From Neckera pumila (lineage: Eukaryota > Streptophyta > Bryopsida > Hypnales > Neckeraceae): 64,000 bases of DNA. Positions within the stretch are counted from its first letter, which is position 1. Every line of letters begins with the position of its first letter. The position numbers were made by a program, and so were the translations under genes. Positions 49,692 to 62,496 of this stretch are shown in pieces. The notes under the pieces are model-generated. The model ran no database searches. It was not told the origin of the DNA and saw only the letters and a program-made list of their open reading frames with translations. The stretch is taken from contig OZ018411.1 of NCBI GenBank assembly GCA_963969595.1, forward strand, positions 24,922,545 through 24,986,544, read 5' to 3'.

Positions 49692-50815
49692 TTAACCCCT
49701 ACAGTTCCATGACTATGTTTTCACCGGAAAACGCTTGAAAACTGCCATTTTAGTACAAGTATCGATTTTTGAAGAAAAACATTTTTTTGACACATGTCAC
49801 CATAGTCCATAGGATCCTATAGTATGATGACTTGAGAACATAGATTAAAAATTTCAGAAATTTCCACCGCATGGATTGCAAGATATAAGCATTCTAATTC
49901 ACTAAAACCATTTTTTTGGCCTTGCAAAAATCAGGGCAACATTACTTCACAGTTTCACTTTTCGATGGAAAAATGTCCAAAATGATGGTTCTTCTTTGGA
50001 TTCTTTTTCCTAGAGAAGTTGGCTACATGCCTAAGAAATTTTACTTCATTGGAATTATACAACATATAGGAAAAAAATAGTAAGTAGATAGTAGTAGAGA
50101 ATGATTCAAAATACTAAATTGTCAAGAATTTGATTATGGAATTCAAAAATGCTAATCCCAATGGTTGCAATGTTGTAATAAATAATCTACATCCAATGAT
50201 TTTGTTTTTTCCAAAAAATATTGAAAATTGAGTAAGATAAAGGACTTCAAAGTTTATTTTAGAGTAGGAAATCTATAACTGCCTGCAAACTTAAAATCTT
50301 CATAACTTTTGACTCATTGATCAAAATGAGGTGGTTCAAAGCTTTTTATGTATACAAAACTCTAGAAAACCAATTTCAAATTTTTTGAATCATTTTTTTG
50401 AATTTTTTTGAAAAAGATGATTTTTTAAAAATCTGCCTAGACTGCCTAGTTATGAAAAAAAAGTAACATATTAGACCTTTAACTTTTGACTCATATTTTC
50501 AAATGTCATGAAATTTAATACATGTGAAAGATACTCCTTCCGCCCACCATATATCTATTAAAATTTCAGCGTAATATACGAAAATCTCTAGTCTCACGTA
50601 CATTGTGTCCACCATCAAAGAATTGGGGGGTGTTTTCAAGAGAAATTGTCAAAAACTAACATTTTTCAGTGCATTGTCTAAAATTGAAAAGAAAAAATTT
50701 GTTATTGAATTTTACTCGTAAAAAAATATAGTAGAATACTATGATAATGTGTTGAAATTTTTTTGACCCATTTGACCATGTGGATTGAAAGATTATAATG
50801 TTTGAAGTCATTAGA
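49692..50815. mobile_element. TTAA-type element, 943-bp relative, rearranged
   Basis: It begins TTAACCCCTACAGTTCC and follows the 943-bp family through about 50.3 kb, then matches the variant distal part seen at 40.28-40.44 kb. A further internal family segment (ACCATGTGGATTGAAAGAT) near 50776-50794 suggests a second nested or duplicated copy. No clear right end was found. Confidence 0.55.
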
Positions 50816-50816
50816 G

Positions 50817-51163
50817 AAAAAATCAGCCCTCCGGAGGGCTGCTCCACACCAAGGTAAAAGACTCAAAAATCTTTATCGGGTCTGAAAAATTAGTTTTTCT
50901 CCTATTTCTACATAGCTAAAACTGCTGTGACAATGGTGCAGGAACCCAGATGTACAAATAAAAAATGATTAAAAATTAAAAAAAAAATAATCTTAAGAAA
51001 AGTATCAAAAATATCAAAAAAAAGAAAAAAATTGCAAAATCTGACTGCTACGGCAAGCAGTTATATACTCTGATTGCTCACCAAAGGTACTTTTCCAAGT
51101 TGACAAATAGCTTGGCATGTCAACTTGGAGCGGCCCTCCGGAAGTCCGGAGGGCTGATTTTTG
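50817..51163. mobile_element. MITE with AATCAGCCCTCCGGA inverted ends
   Basis: The left end AAAAATCAGCCCTCCGGAGG and the right end CCGGAGGGCTGATTTTT are inverted copies, both followed inward by GGGC(T/C)GCTCCA. Each end is itself palindromic: AGCCCTCCGGAGGGCT at 50825-50840 is a perfect 16-bp palindrome, and CCTCCGGAAGTCCGGAGG at 51136-51153 is near-perfect. About 347 bp and non-coding. It sits inside TTAA-family DNA. Confidence 0.7.
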
Positions 51164-52260
51164 CTTTAATGTAAGAAAAAAATCTTTTTTTCATTCCTAC
51201 AAAATAAGATCAACAAACTTTGAACCCACTTGATAATAAAACTTTTGCTCTTGATGAATTTGAATCTCTCCACCAAAGAGTTCTAAATCTTGTTAGGTGC
51301 ACTCTTGCAAAATTTCAGAAGTAAATATGGAGTTTAGTTTATTCTAAATCACCCTACTATGCAAAGAGGTTAAGTAATTTGGCAATACACTAGTCTTTTT
51401 TTGATGATTTCTTGTGCAATGAGATTTAGTTCTAAGAGATGCCTAGATCAATGATATTTGAGAATGAAATTGCAATGATCTAAGCACCTGATCGGAAAAA
51501 AATTGTATTTTAACTAAGGGGATACATTTTCACACCTTGTATCAAGAAATTTTGAACATCTAACCAAAATTTACTTTAGAGGAATCTATCCGAGTTTTTA
51601 GGTGTTTGTCCGTTGAATATATACTTGGTCCTTTAGAGAGGGTGCACAAAAAAATTTCCATGGAATAATGCATAAGCATAGTATTTATCATGAACGATAA
51701 AATTTATTGAATTTGAATTCATGTTTGGAATCAATGAGGCAATGGAAGTCAAGAATATAAAATTAACCTTTTCACAGTAGAGTGCATGTTTTTACATCCA
51801 TTTCCATACATATGTGGTAGTGATGTGGAGATAGAAGACCTCCTCACCTACCCACATGAAAATGGCTTCCTACCCTATCCTTATTCTTCAAAGGTTCCAA
51901 TGAATGACTTTCAATGTTGTTCTTGAGACAAAGAATGAATCTATTAATTCAATTTAATTGAATCATTAGTAGTTGACTACCTTAGTGATAGGCTTTGTCC
52001 CTTTAAGGTTATTTTTGTAAAAAAGATGGAGGACAAAAAATATTTGATGATGACATTTTAGATTCTTGAAGAAATGAGGAATATAGATATTTATTTTTTA
52101 GAGTATAATTTTTTACTTGATGATCATAATGATGTATGTCTCAATTTAGGCTTGAGTTATAGCGTATGACTTTAAGGCCCTCTATACATTCACATTGAGA
52201 ATCCTTGAAAAAATGCTCTAAATATCACGGACATAGTTTAGAACCTTCATCAACAAACTT
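51164..52260. other. AT-rich DNA, nothing assigned
   Basis: No gene, inverted ends or coding relic identified. It could be the 5' part of whatever unit is controlled by the heat-shock-like promoter below. Confidence 0.35.
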
Positions 52261-52275
52261 GTAGATAGAAGTAGG

Positions 52276-52378
52276 TTCTAGAACTTTCTGGAAGCACCTC
52301 CTAGCTGGAGGAAGCTTCTCGAAGCACTTCCTAGTTGGAAGAAGCTTCTGGAAGAACCTCCTAGTGAGTAATATATAA
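52276..52378 (+). promoter_or_regulatory. Three perfect heat-shock elements followed by a TATA box
   Basis: TTCTAGAACTTTCTGGAA at 52276-52293 is a perfect four-unit HSE (nTTCnnGAA repeated). GAAGCTTCTCGAA at 52311-52323 and GAAGCTTCTGGAA at 52341-52353 are perfect three-unit HSEs, lying within a 30-bp tandem repeat (about 2.6 units, 52288-52367). TATATAA follows at 52372-52378. Spacing matches heat-shock promoters and heat-responsive LTRs. The transcript would start near 52.40 kb; downstream is a T/C-rich leader with TCTTG repeats and a doubtful 129-codon frame (52436-52825). Confidence 0.72.
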
Positions 52379-52814
52379 GCAAGTCAAGACTAAGGTAGTT
52401 CTCAGTCTCGACAATACCTATCTTGATCTTAGTTTTTGACTCTAGCTCTTGTCTTGTACTTCTTGATCTCTCAATATCAAGTTTTCATTTCTAGAACTTG
52501 TCTTGTCTTGTCTTGCCTTGCATCTTGCATTTTTGTTACACTAAAGGTCTATGATTGCAATATCAAGGAATTCAAAATTTTGGTTTTTTTTTTGATACAA
52601 TGGATCAAATTTTTGTCTCTATCATTGTCTTTGTTGGTTTTAAAATTAAAATTTAAAGTTACATTCCTTGGTCTTCTCGATTTTGAAAGCTCTCATTGGT
52701 TGAAAGTTTACTATCCGTTGCTTCTCACTTATGAGGTAATCAAACCCATTTTTGATCGCTCCCCAACACCAAGCCCTACTTTTGAACCCGTTCTCAACCT
52801 TTTTCATAATCTAA

Positions 52815-53400
52815 TTAACCCCTAAAGGTCCAAGACCTTTTTTCTGCCAAAAAACTCCCAAAATTGTCATTTATATAGCAAAGAATAAAAAGAACTGAAA
52901 AATATTTTTTTTGTACATCTAACCATAGGATCTTACACCTAAATAGTATGAGAATGTGTGGAAAAAATTTCAAAATTTTTGACAGCATAGATTGCAAGAT
53001 ATCTGCATTTAAAGTGAAAAAAACAAATTTTTCAACACATTGTGGGACTAGATTTTATGACTTTGAAAATTTTTTACTTAAATGTTTTGCACTACAAAGT
53101 TTTGAGCTTTAAATCTTTATATTAGAGGATTGAGTTGAGAATTTAAGGGGAAAAAGCAATCCAAAAAAACTTAATTTTCATTATTAAAAGAACTGTTAAG
53201 TAGAAGTAGGTACAAGATACAAGGAAAATCTAAAATATTAATATCTTTTATACAATGGTAAGATTGTTCTAGCATAAAAACTATACCTTGTGGAACTTAT
53301 TTTTTTGAAAAATCGTAAGAATTGCATTCAGAAATGAATCCTACAAGTTATTTTTTTCAGGAAGATGCTCTAAGTGCCCGAAAAAGAAGATTGTCTATAA
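52815..53400. mobile_element. TTAA-type element, 3'-truncated relative of the 917-bp copy
   Basis: It begins TTAACCCCTAAAGGTCC and matches 38616-39532 in landmarks (ACCATAGGATCTTACA; GCATTCAGAAATGAATCCTA) until about 53.4 kb, where the similarity ends without an inverted terminus. Confidence 0.6.
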
Positions 53401-53480
53401 CAATGGTATTGTTTACCGTGATCGTGAAATCGGGGCAAGGAAGCATCCCACAACATCCGGATCTGGGAGCCTCTGGTTTG

Positions 53481-53612
53481 TGGTTTGGAGTCTGTGCATC
53501 TGCTTGAGACTGGTGGTTCGGAGCCAGTGCATCTGCTAGAAGCTGGTGGTCCGGAGCCTGTGCGTTTGCTCGAAGGCTGGTGGTTTGGAACCTATGTGTC
53601 TGCTCAAAGGCT
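53481..53612. repeat. 33-bp minisatellite
   Basis: Four imperfect units of GGTGGTTCGGAGCC(A/T)GTG...CTGCT, period 33 bp. In one plus frame this gives 11-residue repeats of EPVHLLEAGGP type. The flanking 53.6-54.5 kb is GC-richer with further short repeats (GTCGAAGTTGATC-like words at 54.2-54.35 kb) and a 16-A run near 54492; it may be the 5' region of the LINE relic. Confidence 0.7.
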
Positions 53613-54719
53613 GGGGGTGCGGTCCGGTCGTGATCTTGGTCGAAGCGATGAGCGGGGCACCAAATCGAAACTTGCTTTGGAGCATTTGATTGAGTTCAGA
53701 CCAAAGGCTGGGAGACGCGGTCTCAGTCGGAGCTTTGAGCGGAGGGGCCAGTGCGGACCAATTCAGAACCTTATCTGATCGAGCTGGGATTGAAGGCTGG
53801 GGACGCAGTCTCGGCAGAGATCTGAGCGGAGGACTAGAAATTTCTCTTTGGTATCGTCAAAGCGCGGATCAAGCTATGAATCAAATTGCGAAGCATGTTT
53901 GTTGGTTAGTGCTTCTTCAAGATCAATTTGTCGGAAGCGTTCCAGATACTGTAGCTTTATGTGGTGTGTCTCTCCTTAGATCTCACTTGCTGGAGTAAGT
54001 TTAGGGTTCCTCGAGATCATTCTGTTGAAGTTCAATTGCGTTGCTGTAGCACTGAGCCATAGTTCAGATCCGTTACTAAGCCTTAGTTAAGATTTGCAAG
54101 AGTAGTTGTATACTCTCCGGGTTTAATTCGCTCAAAAAAACTTGGATATTGTAACTCTCGGTGGTATCCGTTGATCTGATTTGCTAGAGTTAATTTAGGT
54201 TTGGTCCAGTTCACTCCATCGAAGTTGATCCAGTTACTGAAAAACTTTGATTTTGAGACCTAGTTCAGATTCACGGGAGTTGATCCAGTTCATTCCGTCG
54301 GAGTTGATCAGTTCATTACGTCGAAGTTGATCTAATCCAGTTAGTGTAGCACTTTGCCAGCCCTAGTTCAGATTCACGGGAGTGAGATTTGAGATTCATT
54401 TGCTGGATTTCATTCTGTTAGTATAAGTAGCGTTGTAAGGTGTATTCCTTTCTGAATCGCTTCACAATAGCCGGAAATCACAAGAGCCGGAAAAAAAAAA
54501 AAAAAAGAGGAGAAATTTTCAAATCAGGGGTTTGAAGATGGGATTCATCCTGTGATCTCCCTGGAGGACATCTTGCATTTCAGACTAGTGCTGCTTTCTA
54601 TGTCTCTTTGCGCATACCAAGGGTGTACAAGTGGTTGTTCATGTTGAACAACTCAAATTGATATAGTTAGCTCCTTTAATATTAGTCCAAACCCATACAT
54701 TTGTATCTTCTCATAGTAG

Positions 54720-55800
54720 TTGTGTAGTCGATTGTACTTTACAATGGGTTCCTACAGGGATGTAGTTAGAGATGGTCCATATTACAGAAGTGATCATTTC
54801 ATGCACTTGCACCGTCAACATGCAAGGAACCTCAGTTCAAGACAACAAAATTTGGAGGAGCTACCTAGAGTCCATGATTTGGCAAAGAGAGGAGACCCGC
54901 ATCAATGGAGCAGGGATCAAGGCCAAACAATATCTTTCAACAGTGAGAGGCATGATGCAGTAGACCTGCCACCTACCAGCTTGAATCCTCCTCGGTCTGC
55001 ACTGCTAGAGGCGCGTAGCAATCATCACAAGGACTAGCAGAGGCAAGGTACATCAACATCTTTGGCCAAGTCTCTCAGTATGTTCTATAGCTCTGAGGGA
55101 GAATCTCTCCCTTCCACCCTTGCTCGCAATTGGGCGGGGCTTCTTGTCCAGCCTAGTAAGGTACTTCCGCAGTCTTGTGTTGATTCAGCTATTTTTTCAC
55201 AAGGAACCTTACATCTCAAAGAACATGTTATCATTGCTAGCTTTATTGGAGGCCTAGTCGGGGAGCAAATCAGGAAAGCCTGGCTTCAAGATTTAGATTG
55301 GTTATTCTACTTGAGCTATATTGTGCTTCACAAACCAGTAGGGTGGAGATTTCACTATGTGAAGCTTAATTGTCACTAAGCTGTAGACAAAACCTTGGAG
55401 CTTTTTCTTGACTAGTTCCCAGGCGGGGAAGCCACCTATTAGAGATGGCAACCTTCATTCAACCACAATTCCCCAGTGGGGCCGTTTGTCTTGTGCTGGT
55501 TATCAATCATGAACCTTCCCTTAGAATTTATCTCTTGTTCTAAGGCTATCATACAATCTCTTGGACGGATTATGGCGAAAGATATCTCTGATCCAACACT
55601 TAGCTCCCATTGTTACTGTGTAGCGCTCGATCTATCCCAAGGTTGGATACAAAAAATTCAAACTGCCAACCCATCAAGCGGATTGATTGAGCTCTAGATT
55701 CTTTATGAGGAACCTTCTCTCCAGTGCCACTGTTGCTTTTCTTTCAACCATCCAGCTAATCAGTGTCCCAGCCGCATCCATGCCTCTGAACAAAGCTTTC
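54720..55800 (+). pseudogene. LINE ORF1 relic with CCHC zinc knuckle
   Basis: Plus-strand frames broken by stops encode an ORF1-like protein of plant L1-type LINEs. A first piece begins MGSYRDVVRDG (54744), then MAKSLSMF...FIGGLVGEQIRKAWLQ (55062-55379), then FVLCWLSIMNLPLEFISCSK...IIQSLGRIMAKD and VALDLSQGW, matching the DUF4283 region (family pattern W.R...LPLE....ILR.IG..IG). It ends with a zinc knuckle CHCC-FSFN-H-PANQ-C (C-x2-C-x4-H-x4-C) near 55721-55764. No endonuclease or reverse transcriptase frame follows before the CACTA end at 56533, so the element is truncated. Confidence 0.72.
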
Positions 55801-58800
55801 AGCTAGATAGTTGTGGTCCAATACCACAGCCTTAAGTCCACCCTTTGTTCCATGACATAGTTCAACCCCAAATCTGAGTCACACAGCCAAGCACATCTAC
55901 TTCCAAAGAGAAAAGAAAGCCGAAGCGCTTCAACTGTCATAGTAGTACCCATAACTTTCCCACTAGATCTAATCCAGTACTAAATGAATATGGCTTTATA
56001 CTAGTCCCACCACGCCGCCAAGGGCGCTCCTTCAGGAAATCTCCCACCCTAGCTAGTTCTAGTCACTATTGGGCACAGTAGGTCTCCATAGAAAGAAGGA
56101 GGGAAGATCCCAATTTTCCTGACTAACCCTTAGTTTTCCACCAGGTCCCTTTCCACTCACAGCACTCTTCAGACGAACTGGCTTGCAGTGCTAACTACTC
56201 CACTGCAGAAGTGTGCAATTATCTTAGGTATGCTCTCCCTTGTCCTCCCCCTCTTATGGATCATCATAATCCTTGTCACATAATAGACTACTCAGATCAC
56301 AACAACTTGCAAGAGAACCTGACCTCTAATAGAGTAGAAATCCCCAATCCCTTTCCATGCCTTCCCCTCCTCCCTCTTCCCCTGACCACCAGTCAAGATC
56401 AAAATCCGCTCCTAACAAACCTTGTCGAGTACCCATGTCCCGACCTTGAGCCATATCTTGCCTACCTTTAGAATTCTTCTTCTAGATCCCATAGAGCCCC
56501 CTTCCCTTAGAGTTACCCGTAGCCAAACCAGACACTAGTAGAAAATGTTGACAAAATCAACACTTTTTTGCTAATTTTTTGTTAATGTGGGTACTTCGAA
56601 GACCATTTTTTCAAACATTGCAGATTTTTGTTGATTCAATTAATTACCCTAACTACTTTGTGTTAATTATGACAGTGTATTTGTTGATGCGGAGATTATT
56701 ATTATTTGCTTTTGAATTAAAAAAATGATGACAATGCCTATAAAATCCCTCTAAATAGGCCTCCAATTCATTTATCTTCAAGATTCAACATCATAATTTG
56801 ATCATACTTCATTTCCATAAGGCATAAATACATTCCCCAACAACAAGTCATACAAGAATGTGTTTGACATGTACTTCTAGATTCCAGAACTCATAAAGTA
56901 GAACAATATGCCTTTCAAAGGTTGAATATTAAACTTGTACTCGCATGCAAACAGAAACTGAGCATGAACATAAAAAAATGTGATTTCTACAGGAAATAAG
57001 GATTTCATATCATATTGTAACTAGATTAAAAAAGTAGCGTGCACAAACACTTCTTCATTATCTCCATACACAAATCTTTAAGCTACACAGACTTGCACTT
57101 GCTTAGACATCTAGTTACATAAAACCTTGCCCTCTTCTGTCTTCCTTATAGTCACAATAGCCACTACTTGGCAGGAAATTGCAAAAGCCCAACTCACCAT
57201 TGCCCCTCTTGCATACTCTACATCACTTTTGTTCAAAGCTAACCAAATATAATGGAAGTGGTTCAAGTAAGTGCTATTTCCAACTCGAAAATATAAATAA
57301 TAAAACAGGCTTCAAAAAAGGCAATCAGTACCCACAAATTCTCAAGATTCCTTAAATCTGCTTCTTCTATCCACCTTTCTACTGATGCTTCTTTCTTGGA
57401 CAAATAATTGCAAACACTGGGCATCCCCTTGTTTTTTCTTGCCAAGAACACCATCCACAAAAAAAGTGAGAACATGAACTCCTTTTGCTGCTATGCATGG
57501 ACACCGTTCACTTCATAGTTCTATCATACAATAGCTACTTCACCAATTTATATTCAATATGAACTCACATAAACTTCAAGTATAATTCACCCCATAAACA
57601 CATGAATCCTTAAAAAAAAAAAAGAATTGTATTCTGCACTACAGTTTCCAATTAATGTTCATATATACCTTGATGCACTTTCTGGAATCCATCCATCAAA
57701 CACACCATTGTGAAATATAGACAATACCAGAAAGGCTCAGTTTAATCCACTTCCAGGACAAAATGACAAATGCACTGCACTTGCAATTTAGATGCCCATG
57801 GCATGTACATGGCTGTCATTTACTAAAGACATTTATGACTGTTCTACTAATAACTTTCATCACAATAAAACATCATTCACTGTCCTCATATCCACCATTC
57901 TCCAAGGAACAAACCATTCTCTCATCATAATTGAAATGAACACATTGCCTTCACTTACATAATAAAGGGCATTACATGGCTATGCACTATAAGACAATAC
58001 AACGCAATGCTTCCCTTACAGCCATGTTCATTTAAAATTAAATCTTCTTGTGAGAAATTGCTTGTACTCCACTGATAATAATAGAGTCTTGGGTTCAAAT
58101 TAATACTGTCTAGACATTCTCTATTAACTCTCCTGAAGAACTACTTCAAATCAATTAGCAAAAGGATACAACAAAATAATTTGGAATTCAATGTCAACTA
58201 TTTCATGTACATTGCTATACATCCAACAAATCTTTCAACTTAATTTCTAACAGCATATTGTTCATACAAACTCTTCAGATTGTAATCTATGGACCTCATG
58301 AAACAAGTTCTTTTTCCGGATATAATGAAACAAATGAATATTATACCAACACTACGGATTTAAGCTCAGACTCATTGTCTCCTCAAAATTTCAGAAATTC
58401 AATTCACTGAATTACCAAAATATTTGGAGGACATGACAATGGTTCATGCACAGCTATCACCTACATGCGTAGGCCATTTTAAATCTCCCAAGGCTTAGGC
58501 TTCAATCACATTGGCTGTTTTGATCATACTCAACTTCCAACTACCTCCTGAACTTTTTTGGAGGTATAACATGAACATTGACTACCAATTCTTTTCATTT
58601 TCCAAATTCATTCCATTTCATTTAAACACATTCAAATGATGATTTCATTGAATTCTCACCTACTCCACAGTTCAGACGCGTCAATCTTCACCTTCAGATG
58701 ATTCTCCCATGTCCCTATCAAATATTGACGCACTGTTGTCCACCAAGTCGTTGAACACCTAGTTCACGCCAATGTTTCTTCCTCCTGGCATTGGATTTGG

Positions 58801-58926
58801 ATACGTCTCGGCAATGTCTGCTAGAACTCGAAGGCCTTCAAAATCTGAGTCTTGTCCCATTGCAAACATATCTAGTTCTTCCTCCTCCTCTAATTCACTG
58901 TCAATTTGACGTCTACTTACCTCTGT

Positions 58927-59571
58927 TTATGGTACCACCTTCCAGCCAAGTTCGTTTTCTTCATTTGAAAAAAAAACTTGTTGACAGTGAATGGGGAATG
59001 CCAATGATTCATATCCAAAAGGCACCATTGCTCCAAAATTGGCCAAGGTAAATCTCCATTCATCTTTTTTAATTGTGGCATTTCTACCTCTATAATTAGC
59101 CTTCATCCAGTCACATACTAATAGCACAGTGCAATGTCTTCCATAGTTCAACTCAACAATTTCTAAAACTTACCCTATGTATTCGAGGTCTGCGTTCACC
59201 ATGTTGTCATCTTGCCTCCCTAAATGACAAGGCTGCCGAAACTCTGCATCCACTCTTGAGTCGCATGTGCTTCTAGCATTTTCCCTCGGTACTTTTAACT
59301 TGAAAGTGATATCCATAGGAGTACATGCTCTTAAGATTCCTTGCCTCCACAAAAGGAAATTTTGAAGAATCCTGCACGTCCTCTGGAACTTCAAAACCCT
59401 GTTGTATAGCATTCTGAACATCTTCGTGAAACCACTGGGCAAAAGTTGGAAGTTCCTCCATGCCCGTAGGAAACGGAGCCCCTCTCCTGCCATTCCTATG
59501 TGGGTGTTGCCTATAAAACTCCCTTCTTTTGTTAGCCCTGTCTTGCCATCCCAATTGGTAACGCCTGCATT
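58927..59571 (-). pseudogene. CACTA transposase C-terminal region (DUF4216-like), frameshifted
   Basis: An exon after CAG at 59572-59574 encodes RYQLGWQDRANKRREFYRQH, then LPTFAQWFHEDV, a segment seen before the DUF4216 domain of plant tnp2-type transposons. A frameshift near 59275 leads to VNADLEYIG, an in-frame TAA, and then VLEIVELNYGRHCTVLLVCDW...FTLANFG...QQVFFSNEENELGWKVVP, which matches DUF4216 (pattern YYG.I..I.EL.Y....LF.C.W...FTLV...QVFYV.D....W.VV). Inactive. Confidence 0.75.
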
Positions 59572-61059
59572 GGAATTAAGAAATTCACACATCAATTGAA
59601 CAAACAATCTTTATTTCAAAAAAACTTTGGTCTACAATTCCACCTCAAACAACTTCTACTTGATTGCATCTAGTTCATGCACTCCATACTAAAGAGCACA
59701 AAGAGAAGAATCTCAGGAAAGTTTGCCCCAATTTAGAACTCTTTTTACAAGTGTCCACTCAAGCAGTCACTTTGACAAATTTCACATGCAACAAGGACTA
59801 TGAGAATAACTACTTGTGACTTCCATGTGAGATGAACTTTGTATGTTTTAACAGCACATGACTTGAGCTTCACCTACTCATATTGGGTCTCAGAGAAACC
59901 ACTTTTGTAATGCTTAAGAGCTAGATAAGTGACCCTCAAAAAGAACTGGACAACTAACAAAAAGAGACAGCCTCTGAAAGTTGAATTTTAGAATACTATA
60001 CACTTCTATAATTTGTACCAACTCCAGTAGTTGTTAAAGCCTATAAGTTATGTCATACATAACCTACCGCATTGCATGTTTATATTTATTTTCAAAAACT
60101 ACACTGATCCATAGTTAAACATAAACTTTACACATCTTCCACATTTATAACCATCATTGTCAAATTTAATATTTATTTTCCCTAAGTTTAAAAGAGATAG
60201 AAACTTCTTCTTCAAATTGAAATAAAACTCATTAAATTTATTTCCTATAACTTACTATACTTGTTGTCCTTCAATGAATGCCATTTTACCACTACCTTAG
60301 ATATTTCAAACCATACACTTTAGTAGATTTCTCAAAGCACAATATTCTTTTCAGACCAAATATTGTGAGTTGTGCTTTCTTACCATTCCACATCATCTTC
60401 TGGTCAATTCAATTAGCCTCTACAAAGGAGAATCCACATAAGACTATGCGCTTCCTACAATCAGACACTACAGATTCTAGCCTGAAATGTACTCCCACTC
60501 ATTAATGAAGTGCAACCAATTGCTGCTACAAATACTTGCTTCTAGCACTCTGAAAATGTGTAATTTGTCCTAAACTGTCACCGCATGCAACGTATAAGAG
60601 TCTTCAATGCCCTTTCCACTAACCAAAAAACAAAACAAAAAAGATTTCTAATCCAGCTAAAGAAACCAAGATAACTTGCTTCTTCTACTATTTATAGTGA
60701 AGCTACCTTATTGCATGCATTATGTCCCACAAACAAATATAACTATCATATGATCTATATCCTCCTATTCATTCATTGAATTGCTGCTATACAGTACTCT
60801 TTGTTTGACAGAAGCGACAGTGATCAACACAAATATCTCTTTCTCGTTCATAAATAACACTCTGTTCACCTAAATTTAATTATACCTACAAACATATTTT
60901 GCCTACCTCGTTTCAATGAACAAACAATACTTCAGTCCCTTCCCAACACCATGACCACATCAAAGAAAAATTCACATCCTACATGGTACCAAAACATCTC
61001 TAGCTGAAGAACTAAAATAATGCAGTGGTATTGCTATTACTTGGGCTTAACAGAAACAC

Positions 61060-61961
61060 TTACTTGTAGTACGGTTCTACATGCGCAGCATTGTCTAAAA
61101 CAAACTCATACATTGCACTCCTTAATTCCTCTGACAATATCTTCTGCTTGCCTTTTCCCTCCAGTATTTCATCCACCATTGCTGGTTCTTTCTGGTCGTC
61201 CCACACTCTTTGAGATGTAATGTAATAGTCTGTCATGTACTCAGTGACAAATCCGAGAGCTTGTTCAATCTGGTATCCTTGTGCTATGCTTCCTTTTGGT
61301 TTTGCAGATTTCTTACGTACCCTTTCAATGCTTTAGGGTACCTTTCATACGGATACATCTACCTTGTATGAACGGGTCCGCAAATGAAGAGCTCTTCCAC
61401 TAAGTGATTGGGCAGGTGAGACATGATGTCAAAAAAAGACAGAGGCATTTTTCTCTCCATCATGCACATAGTTTCTGCTGCATCTGCCTTCAACTGAGGG
61501 GCTTTGTCACTATTCACCACTTTTGCACATAACTTCCTGAAGACTCTACTCAGCCATTCTATTACCCCTGTTAGAGACTTGTTAGACACCTTCCTGAAAT
61601 ATAAAGGTAGAATCTGCTGTAGAAGAACATGAAAGTCGTGAGATTTTAGTCCATTGAATTTTCCATTGCTAATTTTCTTATAAAGGGCAGAGACATAATG
61701 TGTAGGTGTCCTCAAGTTCTTCAACACTCGTAAAACTTTGTCCTTGTTTGCTGTTGAGAGTACATATGACGCAGCTGGCATGTGAAGCCTATCATGGTTA
61801 GATCCAACTGGCTGCAAGTGGAGATGCGGACAAATTCCTTGTACTTGTATGTCAACCCTGGAAGCTGTTGAGTCCTTCTCACCAAATGCTGTCTTCAACA
61901 ATTTTTCTGATATGTTCTTTTCGCAATGCATCATGTCAAGAACATGACAGACAGGACGGAT
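61060..61961 (-). pseudogene. CACTA tnp2 transposase / DUF4218 exon, disabled
   Basis: After a TTTGCAG acceptor (61962-61964) the frame reads HVLDMMHCEKNISEKLLKTA, GICPHLHLQPV, LKSHDFHVLLQQILPLYFR, LSRVFRKLCAKV, MPLSFFDIMSHLPNHLVEEL and CGPVHTR, the conserved core joining the Transposase_21 and DUF4218 domains. The family's next residue, Trp, is replaced by a TAG at 61356-61358; a one-base deletion about 70 bp further shifts the frame to KPKGSIAQGYQIEQALGFVTEYM, and the exon ends at a GTAAGT donor near 61059. Transposases of this type bind CACTA ends and cut; this copy cannot be active. Confidence 0.85.
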
Positions 61962-62496
61962 CTGCAAAGCACAAAAGCAATTCATGTGATATCAAAAATT
62001 CCTAAAGCACATACTACTTTTGCCCTCATACAGTGACATTTCCCTACTAAAAAAACAAATGGCAACGCGAATCTCGTAATTTTATTTAATTGGCACCATC
62101 AAGCACCGTCAAACATGAATTAGAAGAATTGAACTTCATCTCCAGTCCAGATCCAGTCAAGCCATTCTGTAGACAGCCATTGAGAGAATGATGAACCGGA
62201 TCAAGCATCCACATCTTTGTACATACCACCTAATTTTTACTTGCATCTTTTTATTGTGTTTTAACATTTCTATTAACCTCTTCAAAACACTTCTATTTAA
62301 ATGACTTCAAGTACTGCCTTCTTTGTGCATGCAATCAAAATCTACATGAACTGCATTATGCACTTCCCAATGCCTACCAATGTACAAATTGCAAATTACT
62401 AATTAATAAATTCACCCTTCAATTCTCAAAAAACATCCATGACATACCCATGGTTTTATCTCAACATGCAATGGAAATTATAATCATCCACGATAT

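Noticed and set aside
52436..52825. 129-codon hydrophobic frame below the heat-shock-like promoter
   Set aside because: Its Leu/Phe/Ile richness comes from the T-rich DNA, and its end runs into an unrelated TTAA element.
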